From: Halobacillus halophilus
GTDB lineage: Bacteria > Bacillota > Bacilli > Bacillales > Halobacillaceae
NCBI RefSeq assembly: GCF_020171985.1
Contig: NZ_JAIVAL010000009.1
Location: forward strand, 62,001 to 126,000
Direction: 5' to 3'
DNA: 64,000 nucleotides
Made by a program: the position numbers and the translations under genes. Shown piece by piece: positions 1 through 7,121 of the stretch. Each line of letters starts with the position of its first letter. Position 1 is the stretch's first letter. Under the pieces are notes generated by a model, which saw nothing but the letters and a program-made list of their open reading frames with translations, searched no databases and was not told the origin of the DNA.

Positions 1-79
1 TTGTTTTGTTGATATATCTTACTCCGTTTATAGATTCAGGTAATGTTAGATTTTTTCGTAAACAAAGGAGGAATCATCA

Positions 80-238
80 ATGTCTAGACTTCGAGATGCC
101 GTGATTCAGCGCAGGAACTTTCTAATCTGCCAACTTATTCAAACCCGTAATTACAAAAATAAACGCAAGAACCTTGTAAATATGCCTTTGGAAAACCTGG
201 AAAGTGAATACGATCTTCTCAAAGATAAAATTGGGTAA
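80..238 (+). CDS. FbpA-like small basic protein
   Basis: A 52-residue protein. The ATG follows an AAAGGAGGAA ribosome binding site at 65-74 with normal spacing. It is basic and has the pattern of Fur-regulated basic protein A of Bacillus: an LRDAVIQRR start, a central QLIQ segment, and an acidic LENLESEYDLL end. In B. subtilis FbpA is thought to help the FsrA small RNA in iron sparing; that role here is inferred from family likeness only. No Fur box is visible in the 79 bases available upstream, and the promoter may lie outside the window. It faces the ectoine operon tail to tail across a shared terminator. Confidence 0.7.
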   Translation: MSRLRDAVIQRRNFLICQLIQTRNYKNKRKNLVNMPLENLESEYDLLKDKIG

Positions 239-299
239 GCAGCTAGTTTTCCATTAAAGAGAAACATTTTCTAAAAGTTCTGTCCCCCTTTTCATTTAA

Positions 300-339
300 A
301 AAGAGCGCTTGGAAGTAAAATGACTTCCAAGCGCTCTTT
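300..339. terminator. bidirectional intrinsic terminator between fbpA-like gene and ectC
   Basis: A 17-bp stem (300-316 with 323-339) with a six-base loop, A-rich on one side and T-rich on the other. It can end both the small plus-strand gene and the minus-strand ectoine operon. Confidence 0.85.
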
Positions 340-342
340 GTT

Positions 343-735
343 TTATTTGCTTTCTTCCGGCAGGCGATAAACGCCTTCTTCATCATGCACTTCATTTCCC
401 ACCAGCGCAGGATTGAATACACAAACAACGCGGAAATCCGTTTTCGCGCGCAGATAATGTTTCTCATGTCCATCGAGACAATACATCGTGCCTGGTTTTA
501 TCTGATATTTTTTTCCGTCTTTCAATGTTTCGATCTCGGCTTCTCCTTCAATGCAATACACCGCTTCAATGTGATGCTTATACCAGATATACGTTTCTGT
601 ACCTGCATAAAGCACCGTATCATGAAGGCTGAAACCGACGTTATCATCCTTCAGAAGAAATCTTCTGCTTTTCCAGTTATCATCTTTTACTTCGCGTTCT
701 GTTCCGATTAGATCTTCGAGTTTTACTACATTCAT
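343..735 (-). CDS. ectC: L-ectoine synthase EctC
   Basis: 130 residues, the usual EctC length. It is a cupin-fold enzyme that cyclises N-gamma-acetyl-diaminobutyrate to ectoine, the last step of synthesis of this cytoplasmic compatible solute. The N-terminus ([16 protein letters not shown]) and the cupin blocks [17 protein letters not shown] (about 51-67) and [10 protein letters not shown] (about 88-97) are typical. The ATG overlaps the ectB stop by four bases (ATGA), so the two genes are translationally coupled. A Shine-Dalgarno AAGGAGGAAG lies in the end of ectB. It is the last gene of the operon, followed by a strong terminator. No ectD hydroxylase gene is present here. Confidence 0.97.
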   Translation of the reverse strand: MNVVKLEDLIGTEREVKDDNWKSRRFLLKDDNVGFSLHDTVLYAGTETYIWYKHHIEAVYCIEGEAEIETLKDGKKYQIKPGTMYCLDGHEKHYLRAKTDFRVVCVFNPALVGNEVHDEEGVYRLPEESK

Positions 736-2021
736 ACTTTCGCTTCCTCCTTGCCTAGCACGGCTTTAATACTTTCTTCAATAATATCTAAACCTTTAGA
801 GATACCTTCTTCGTCGATTACTAACGGAGGCAGCATCTTAAGGACTTCATCGTCCGGTCCGGATGTTTCAATAATCAGACCCTTCTTGAAGGCTTCACCG
901 GCAATTTGCTCTGCGAATCCTTCCTTCTTGCTGGCGATTCCGAGCATCAATCCACGACCGCGGACCTCACCTTCCAGTTCAGGATAATCCTTCACGAACT
1001 GATGCAGGCGTTTTTGGAAAAGTTCACTCTTCTCTTCAATAGAATTGCTGAAATCATTCGTTTTCCAATAATTTAATGCCTCTGCTGCTGTAACAAAGGC
1101 CAGGTTGTTTCCACGGAATGTACCATTGTGTTCCCCTGGTCCCCACTGGTCATACTCAGGCTTGATCAGGGTAATGGCCATTGGCAGTCCGCTTCCACTA
1201 ATCGACTTGGACAGGCAAACTACATCTGGTGAAATTCCTGCTTTCTCAAAACTGAAGAAGGTCCCCGTGCGCCCGCATCCGGCCTGAACATCATCTACAA
1301 TCAGCATGATATCCAGACGACGGCATAGTTCTTCTACTTTTTTCAGCCACTCAAAACTTGCTGCATTAATGCCGCCTTCTCCCTGAACGGTTTCTAGGAT
1401 AATAGCAGCTGGAAGATCAATACCGCTTCCGCCATCCTGAATCATTCTTTCAAGGTAATCCAGAGAATCATAGCCATCCATGTAGTCGTCGTACGGCATT
1501 GCCATGCTGTAAGTTAGTGGAATTCCAGCTCCGTGACGTTTAAAGGCATTTCCGGTAACGGAAAGCGCACCGATGGTCATACCGTGGAAGGCATTCGTAA
1601 ACGTGACCACCTTTTCACGGCCGGTTACTTTTCTGGCAATTTTAAGCGCACTCTCGACGGTATTGGTTCCTGTAGGACCAGGAAACATAATTTTGTAGCT
1701 CATATTTCTAGGCTCAAGAATAACTTCGTTAAACTTCTTCAAAAATTCAGCCCGGGCATTTGTTGCCATATCCAGACTGTGAAGCAATCCGTCGCTTTGT
1801 ATATATTCAATCAGCTTTTGCTGCATAGCATCGTTGTTATGACCATAGTTCAGGGCTCCTGCACCCGCAAAAAAGTCAATATAGGTATTGCCATTTCCGT
1901 CCCACATTTGATAGCCCTTAGCCTTTTCAAACGTAGTCGGAAAACTGCGGCTGTAACTGCGAACTTCTGATTCAAGATTTTCAAAAATACTCATGTCCAT
2001 TTTTTGGTTAGAATTAGTCAT
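732..2021 (-). CDS. ectB: diaminobutyrate-2-oxoglutarate aminotransferase EctB
   Basis: 429 residues, a class III PLP-dependent aminotransferase. It makes L-2,4-diaminobutyrate from aspartate-semialdehyde with glutamate as amino donor, the first committed step of ectoine synthesis. The PLP lysine is K272 in LSKSISGSG, and the cofactor-binding aspartates are in [14 protein letters not shown] (about 241-254). The PGPTGTN block near 114-120 is typical of EctB. The start follows AGGAGG with good spacing. It sits between ectA and ectC in the usual ectABC order. Confidence 0.97.
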   Translation of the reverse strand: MTNSNQKMDMSIFENLESEVRSYSRSFPTTFEKAKGYQMWDGNGNTYIDFFAGAGALNYGHNNDAMQQKLIEYIQSDGLLHSLDMATNARAEFLKKFNEVILEPRNMSYKIMFPGPTGTNTVESALKIARKVTGREKVVTFTNAFHGMTIGALSVTGNAFKRHGAGIPLTYSMAMPYDDYMDGYDSLDYLERMIQDGGSGIDLPAAIILETVQGEGGINAASFEWLKKVEELCRRLDIMLIVDDVQAGCGRTGTFFSFEKAGISPDVVCLSKSISGSGLPMAITLIKPEYDQWGPGEHNGTFRGNNLAFVTAAEALNYWKTNDFSNSIEEKSELFQKRLHQFVKDYPELEGEVRGRGLMLGIASKKEGFAEQIAGEAFKKGLIIETSGPDDEVLKMLPPLVIDEEGISKGLDIIEESIKAVLGKEEAKV

Positions 2022-2036
2022 TAAGAGTAGGTCCTC

Positions 2037-2549
2037 CTAGTTTTTTAGTGGTCCGATTTTGAATGTGTTCTCTTGCTCATGGTCCTCTCCCGGGAAATCG
2101 TCTTCCTCAAAACAAACACTGATGTCACAAGGCACTTCTTTCTTATTAGCAAAACCCTTGAATAGTTTTTGGGAAGGTTTGTTTGAAGGGGAAACCGTCG
2201 CTTCTATATATCTCACATCTTCATGACGATCTACGATATGATCAATCATTCTTGTGGCGAGGCCTTGCCCCCGCTCTGTTTCAGCTACCGCTACCTGCCA
2301 AATGAATAAGGTATCTGGTGAAGAAGGATGGATAAATCCTGAAATAAATCCAACCGTGTTCCCCTCATCCTTTACGACTACCGAGGTATCGCTGAAAAAT
2401 TCGCACCACAGCAGGTAGCTGTAAGAGGAATTCAAATCTAGAATGGGAATATTTTCAATCATTTCATACACTTCTGCTCCATCTGATTTCTCTGGTTCAC
2501 AAAATTGATATTTTTTTACTTCCTTTGTAGTTGTTGGAATTGATATCAC
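2037..2549 (-). CDS. ectA: diaminobutyrate acetyltransferase EctA
   Basis: About 167-170 residues, a GNAT-fold N-acetyltransferase that uses acetyl-CoA to acetylate L-2,4-diaminobutyrate. Family blocks are PILDLNSSYSYLLWCEFF (about 35-52) and the acetyl-CoA loop ERGQGLATRMIDHI (about 92-105). The start is uncertain. The open frame begins at a GTG (2549-2547) that lies inside the only good Shine-Dalgarno, GAGGTGAT. The codon at the best spacing is an ATT (2540-2538). No in-frame ATG is near. The coordinates use the GTG. It is the first gene of the operon, 15 bases from ectB. No clear sigma-A promoter was found; a TTGACT element at about 2618-2623 on this strand has only a poor -10 partner. Confidence 0.93.
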   Translation of the reverse strand: MISIPTTTKEVKKYQFCEPEKSDGAEVYEMIENIPILDLNSSYSYLLWCEFFSDTSVVVKDEGNTVGFISGFIHPSSPDTLFIWQVAVAETERGQGLATRMIDHIVDRHEDVRYIEATVSPSNKPSQKLFKGFANKKEVPCDISVCFEEDDFPGEDHEQENTFKIGPLKN

Positions 2550-3082
2550 CTCAAAAACTTATTTTTTTCTGAAAGTTCTGGCAAGTGCACAATTAGACAC
2601 TAATAAAGGAGCGTAAATAAGTCAAAGCCGCTCAATAGCGGTTTGTTGGACAATGAGGTGATGACATGCGCTTGATGGTAAATTTTAGTGATATTGCTTT
2701 AACAAAGCGCCTCATAAGTACTTATCCTCTGTTTTTTAAAAAAACACATCGGAAAACCCTTGATACGCTTAGACTTTAGACCATTTGAACTATTTTCCAA
2801 AAATCTTATTAAATTGATAAAAAGGTCTTAAACGGTGGCGGGGACGTTTTTCACCGTGTTTTTATATGTAAGAGGAACATCTATGTTTGGTTCTCCTAAT
2901 TTTTAAGGTAGTAAGTCTTTTTGCTCTCTAAAAAAAAGAGACTTCCTTTTTTAGAAAGTCTCTTTTTTCGGATATTATTAGATTTCCTTTTCACTTCAAG
3001 GTACACGTATAGTGTTGAATATTTAGCTGAGAATGATAGCTGATCTTATTATAAATAGCCTGTACATTTTGGATCTTTTTCT
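2550..3082. other. gap upstream of ectA with one weak small ORF and a REP-like hairpin
   Basis: No clear gene. A plus-strand frame at 2666-2779 could encode 37 residues (MRLMVNFSDIALTKRL and onward). It has a good GAGGTGAT site at 2655-2662, but I recognise no family and it may be chance. A small inverted repeat (CCGCT/AGCGG) lies near 2626-2640. At 2830-2861 an imperfect hairpin AAACGGTG...CACCGTGTTT encloses GGCGGGGACG, the kind of short palindrome often scattered in Firmicute genomes with REP-associated transposases. The ectA promoter must lie in the first part of this gap. Confidence 0.4.
2932..2968 (-). terminator. intrinsic terminator after the 3083-3910 lipoprotein gene
   Basis: An 11-bp stem of AAAAGAGACTT with AAGTCTCTTTT and T-runs on either strand. 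It lies 115 bases after the stop of the minus-strand lipoprotein gene and could also stop plus-strand transcripts. Confidence 0.7.
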
Positions 3083-3910
3083 TTATTTACGAAGTTCTAA
3101 ATCTGAAATTTGAAAACTGGCCTCTCCCTGATCCTGTTGCACCTTCCAACTGGTCATAACTTGGTAATCTCCTAAATCCCCTACTTCCCAGGTCGATTTT
3201 TCTCCTTCACTAGTCACTTCATATGTGTAAGTATCCATTCTCACTTCTCCAATTGTCTTCTGATCCTTGCCAAGTTTTGATACCTTCACACCCGGATACT
3301 CGGTCTGATTTTTAAGAATATCTGTCACTTCCGTTCGATCTGTTAGATTAAAAGGCATTAAAAGCATCATCACATATGACTGTCCTGCCATCTGCAGCAT
3401 TTCGCCTTCCATTCGCTCTCCTCCGGCGACCATGCGTTTCGTTTCACCTTCACTGGTTACCCACAGCTCTATAGCCTCTCCTGATCCGCCATCTTCTTCC
3501 ATGTTAATTTTAATATGGCTCGTTAAATCCCCATTCACTTCTTCTTCGCCCACTCTTTGCATCGTAATCTTTAAACTGCTTCCAGGGGAATCAAAAGAAT
3601 AGGATATACGTGAGAACTTATCCATAATATCCGTAAATCCTTTGATTTGCTGGAGTTTACTCACATCCCACTCTGCTTCGGTTTCCGTACTTTCGTTTCC
3701 ATCATCTTCACTAGTGTCTGTGGTAGTAGTCGTCACTTCGCTTACTTCTTCCGTACTGTTTTCTTCATCCATTCCTTCTCCGCTGGCTTCTTCTACGGCT
3801 TGATCATTGTTTTCCTTTTCCTCCGTACTGTCCGATCCACCGCATCCAGTAAGTACCCACATAAACATCATGGCGATTGAGATAAAACGAATGAATACCG
3901 GCAGCTTCAT
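3083..3910 (-). CDS. hypothetical lipoprotein, possibly LolA/DUF6612-like
   Basis: 275 residues. A signal peptide ends in the lipobox LTGC, giving a lipid-anchored Cys at about residue 23. A very acidic Glu/Asp/Thr linker (about 28-80) follows, as in many halophile lipoproteins. The rest looks like a beta-rich domain with alternating hydrophobic strands (SLKITMQRVGEEE, GGERMEGEMLQMAGQSYVMML, MDTYTYEVTSEG), which resembles the LolA/LppX or DUF6612 lipoproteins of Bacilli; this is a weak inference from the pattern. The start follows AAGGAGGGCG. The gene is divergent from a small membrane protein gene and shares a palindrome-rich spacer with it. Function unknown. Confidence 0.75.
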   Translation of the reverse strand: MKLPVFIRFISIAMMFMWVLTGCGGSDSTEEKENNDQAVEEASGEGMDEENSTEEVSEVTTTTTDTSEDDGNESTETEAEWDVSKLQQIKGFTDIMDKFSRISYSFDSPGSSLKITMQRVGEEEVNGDLTSHIKINMEEDGGSGEAIELWVTSEGETKRMVAGGERMEGEMLQMAGQSYVMMLLMPFNLTDRTEVTDILKNQTEYPGVKVSKLGKDQKTIGEVRMDTYTYEVTSEGEKSTWEVGDLGDYQVMTSWKVQQDQGEASFQISDLELRK

Positions 3911-3983
3911 TAATACGCCCTCCTTTTTGTTTCTCCTTTACCAGTCCGTCTAAGTCTCGTTAAGCTTACCAACTAAATACGAG

Positions 3984-4052
3984 AAAAAAAATTATACCCC
4001 AGTATAGTTTTTATGGATCCATCGAAAAAATTATACCTAGGTATAATTTCTT
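3984..4052. promoter_or_regulatory. duplicated palindromic operator in a divergent promoter
   Basis: Two copies of one palindrome lie 39 bp apart in the spacer between divergent genes. Copy 2 (4030-4047) is a perfect 18-bp palindrome, ATTATACCTAGGTATAAT. Copy 1 (3991-4008) is ATTATACCCCAGTATAGT. Both are flanked by A/T-runs. The spacing is close to four helical turns, as for a dimeric repressor bound side by side. Half-sites of the TATACC type occur in several repressor families, so no regulator can be named. Confidence 0.6.
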
Positions 4053-4117
4053 TTGATAAGCATCCGTATTACTTTTAAAGTACAGTACTTACATTAAACA
4101 GAAAGGCGGGCGACATA

Positions 4118-4471
4118 ATGGATTCACCAAATGTTAAGAATAACGGCGGAGTCGCAAAGGACATTGAAGACAATAAGGTCATTGCCATCTTAGCTTATCT
4201 TGTATTTTTCCTCCCCCTCTTGGCCGCTAAAGACTCAAGATTTGCCATGTATCACGGAAATCAGGGCTTTCTTTTGTTCCTGTTGCTTTTAGCAGTAAAT
4301 ATAGTGGGCACCGTGGTCCCCATCCTCGGGTGGCTGATCATTCTCCCTATTGGAAATCTTTTAATTTTAGCTCTATTAATCATGGGAATTATCAATGCTT
4401 CCAAAGGGGAAGAGAAATCTCTTCCTATCATAGGAAAATATACGATTATTAAACCTCCGGAATCTCAATAA
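4118..4471 (+). CDS. small DUF4870/Tic20-like membrane protein
   Basis: 117 residues with three predicted membrane segments (about 22-38, 50-70 and 72-96) separated by short loops. The loop DSRFAMYHGNQGFLLF (about 41-56) is the signature of the DUF4870/Tic20-like family, in which a His-X-Asn/Gln-Gln motif precedes the second helix. Function is unknown in bacteria. The start follows GAAAGGCGGGCG. It is divergent from a lipoprotein gene and probably co-regulated through the twin palindromes between them. Confidence 0.8.
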   Translation: MDSPNVKNNGGVAKDIEDNKVIAILAYLVFFLPLLAAKDSRFAMYHGNQGFLLFLLLLAVNIVGTVVPILGWLIILPIGNLLILALLIMGIINASKGEEKSLPIIGKYTIIKPPESQ

Positions 4472-4489
4472 TTCAGGTCTTGGGGAACC

Positions 4490-6541
4490 TTAAAGGGAAG
4501 GGGACATTTCCATAATTCTTTTCATAAGCTGGGTTCGGTTTTTGACCTGAAACTTTTTCAGAATGCTGCCCACATGTTTTTTCACGGTAATTTCAGTAAT
4601 ATGCAGCTGCTCAGCTATGGCTTTATTCGAAAGTTCTCCGTGAATACTCAGCAGGATTTCTTTTTCCCGTTTTGTTAGCTGATGGCGGTCTGCGACATGG
4701 AGGAGATGATCTTTTTCAAGAGAAACAGTCTGTGAAAATTGTTTTAAATACTGAATTAAGCGCGGTCCTCTCACATCCAGTAGAAATGTTGGAGAAGGCT
4801 GATCAGGACCGAAATCATAATGAGTAGCATGCGGAACCTTTTCGAATCCAAAAGCCTGAGTTAATTGTTGAAAGAAAGGGATGGGGGTAGAAGTAATGAT
4901 TCTGCCCCCGGACAATAAAAGTGGAAATAAACTGTACAAAAGAAAGGACCGTGTATGACTATCTTCTGGATTTAAACAATCCAGCATACGAATAAACCAC
5001 CCTGAATAAGAATCTTCATCTACACAGTATTCTTCTTCCTCTTCCTTAGATAACTGCCTGAAGTAAGCCCGGGAAACCGGCTCTTTTTTTAATTGTTCAA
5101 TGGTGCGCTTATTAATCGGCACGATAAGGGAAAGTCCAACCATTTCTCCTTCCTCGTTTTTTACAATCCTTCCCACATTGAATCCTAATTTTCTTACATA
5201 CTCAGCTCCTATAAGGTCATTTTCCTTTTGATTATGTTCAGCGGATACATAGTAGTGGTAAGTTGTATCTGTCTCCCGATTATAATAATGTGCTACACTG
5301 TCCTGATCATAGCGGTTTCGTTTCTGAAAATATTCTTCTACTTCTTTGAAGTTATGAGCCCCGACAGGTTCAATATATTTACTCTTTTGGTCTTTTTCCT
5401 GAAAGAATGCAGATCGGATCACCTCTTCACCTAGATGGTAAAAATATTCCGCAATCTCCCATGTAGAACTCTGATTCCGATTAATTTGCTGAAGATAATA
5501 GGAAGCGCTCCGTCTTTTTAAAAACTCATAGTGGTCAGGTGTACGTTCTTGGATATTTAATATAATAGCCGATCTGATAATTTCGTGGATGCCCCATCCA
5601 TGATTGGTGCGGTTCACAAAGGAAAGAGAGGTGAGCCTGGTAAAAGCGGTGGTGGTCGTTCTTTCATCTAAAATAAAATTAAGAGTAGTTTGATCAAAAT
5701 GACGCAGCACCGCGGCAGCTTCTAAAAGTCGCTGAAGCTCCGGGTCGTTTACTTCACTCAGCCACTTTGAGGTCAGATAGGTGAGTATCTCTTGCTTTTC
5801 GTGAGGATGATCTGTTTCTTCTTTATTGCCGTAGGCCATTGCCGATAGGGACAAGGTAAGTGGATGGCCATTCGTGAAGCGCCAGTACTCCTGTATATCC
5901 GAGTGTTCCGTTACGCCAGCCTTACTCAAATACAGTCTCGTCTGGTTATAGGTAAAGGCCGAGAGTTTCACTTGTGTTACGATGGACCGCCAGGCGGGTG
6001 ACTCCATCCAGGCAGCTGTCAGAGGATGGCGGCCGGCAAGAATGATTGATATCGATTCAGGGAGGGATCTGAGAAAGACTTCACGAAACCAGCGATCGAG
6101 TGAGCCTATCTTTTCATAAGTATCTACAGCTATAATAATCCGGTGGTTTTTAGAAGATTCTTTTAATATACGCATGCACTGATTAAGAGGGGGGTCATAG
6201 GATTTGGAGCGATTCAGGGACAATTTGGCATCTAATTGAAATAACAGCTGCTCGGCAAACATGGCAGGTGACTGGGCAAAATCCTCACTATCCAACCCCA
6301 GGAAAACCATTCCATCGATCCGTTCTGCCAGGCGTTGAAATGCATGTATCAAGAAAGTTTTACCAATCCCTCCCATACCATAAACATGTAAAATGCGTTT
6401 TGTGTCCTTACTGCTTTCAATAAAGCCACGAAAATACTGCAGTTCTCTATCCCGGCCTACAAACTGGTCATTTTCCAATTCCATAAGAGTGGTATTCCAT
6501 TCTTCCTCACGCAGCTCTTTATTCGCATTGGATAACCACAT
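4490..6541 (-). CDS. STAND-type ATPase regulator with LuxR HTH domain
   Basis: 683 residues. The N-terminal part is a P-loop NTPase of the STAND/AAA type: Walker A GMGGIGKT at 55-62, a Walker B-like RIIIAVDTYEKIG near 133-145, and a winged-helix-like region around 250-330. The last 60 residues are a LuxR/GerE DNA-binding domain (LTKREKEILLSIHGE, then NKAIAEQLHITEITVKKHVG). The middle (about 390-600) has no repeat I can name and may be a sensor. It is shorter than MalT-type LAL regulators, which are about 900 residues. The start follows GGAGGG with 7-bp spacing. Target and signal are unknown. It converges on the small membrane protein gene with almost no spacer. Confidence 0.85.
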   Translation of the reverse strand: MWLSNANKELREEEWNTTLMELENDQFVGRDRELQYFRGFIESSKDTKRILHVYGMGGIGKTFLIHAFQRLAERIDGMVFLGLDSEDFAQSPAMFAEQLLFQLDAKLSLNRSKSYDPPLNQCMRILKESSKNHRIIIAVDTYEKIGSLDRWFREVFLRSLPESISIILAGRHPLTAAWMESPAWRSIVTQVKLSAFTYNQTRLYLSKAGVTEHSDIQEYWRFTNGHPLTLSLSAMAYGNKEETDHPHEKQEILTYLTSKWLSEVNDPELQRLLEAAAVLRHFDQTTLNFILDERTTTTAFTRLTSLSFVNRTNHGWGIHEIIRSAIILNIQERTPDHYEFLKRRSASYYLQQINRNQSSTWEIAEYFYHLGEEVIRSAFFQEKDQKSKYIEPVGAHNFKEVEEYFQKRNRYDQDSVAHYYNRETDTTYHYYVSAEHNQKENDLIGAEYVRKLGFNVGRIVKNEEGEMVGLSLIVPINKRTIEQLKKEPVSRAYFRQLSKEEEEEYCVDEDSYSGWFIRMLDCLNPEDSHTRSFLLYSLFPLLLSGGRIITSTPIPFFQQLTQAFGFEKVPHATHYDFGPDQPSPTFLLDVRGPRLIQYLKQFSQTVSLEKDHLLHVADRHQLTKREKEILLSIHGELSNKAIAEQLHITEITVKKHVGSILKKFQVKNRTQLMKRIMEMSPSL

Positions 6542-6780
6542 ATCCAGCCCTCCATTGTGAAGTACACTTCAAGGCCTTATCATTTCATAAAAAAGGTAAA
6601 AAGACCTGTAGTGCCTTTTACTTTCTATACTATAAATTTACCACATTTTTCTGTTCCCTTTAGCAAATGAACGTAATTTATTTGATGATTACGCGTTAAG
6701 TAACTGATAGCTTCTGAAACAAATTGATTGGCTAATCGTATGTATGATAACCGATGGATCGGAAAGGAAGGATGAAATCT

Positions 6781-7044
6781 ATGAAAGTTATAGAGATTCT
6801 CTTATTGATCGCAGCTCTAATCTCTCTCAGCATCTCCTTGTTTATTCAAATTGACTTCCTGATTATGACCACTTTATTCGGAGGAATCGGTTTCTCTGTA
6901 TTACGATTCGTGCGTACATATGAGCAAAGAAAAAACCAGGTGCTGGGGAAACCGAATGCTAAATACTACTCATCTGGAGGTGACTCCTTCGATATGGATG
7001 GTGAATTTGACATTGGCGGGGATTCTGGTGGCGGCGAAGACTAA
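6781..7044 (+). CDS. small two-helix membrane protein with acidic glycine-rich tail
   Basis: 87 residues from the ATG at 6781, preferred because AAGGAAGG ends nine bases before it; an upstream ATG would add nine residues but lacks a spaced ribosome site. Two membrane segments (about 4-20 and 22-42) are followed by a basic stretch (RTYEQRKNQ) and an acidic, Ser/Gly-rich tail ending GGDSGGGED. I recognise no family. Neighbours give no clear functional link. Confidence 0.6.
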   Translation: MKVIEILLLIAALISLSISLFIQIDFLIMTTLFGGIGFSVLRFVRTYEQRKNQVLGKPNAKYYSSGGDSFDMDGEFDIGGDSGGGED

Positions 7045-7068
7045 TGGATAACCAGCTTAATAATAAAA

Positions 7069-7104
7069 AAGATTCCCTCAACATTAAAGTCTGAGGGAAT
7101 CTTA
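7069..7104. terminator. bidirectional terminator
   Basis: A 12-bp stem (AAGATTCCCTCA with TGAGGGAATCTT) between convergent genes, A-rich before and T-rich after. Confidence 0.8.
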
Positions 7105-7121
7105 GTATGAAACATCCGAAA

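Noticed and set aside
1533-1970. A 145-codon plus-strand open frame
   Set aside because: Antisense to ectB, no ribosome site and no recognisable motif.
2666-2779. A 37-residue small gene upstream of ectA
   Set aside because: The ribosome site is good but there is no family likeness or second line of support; mentioned only in the gap entry.
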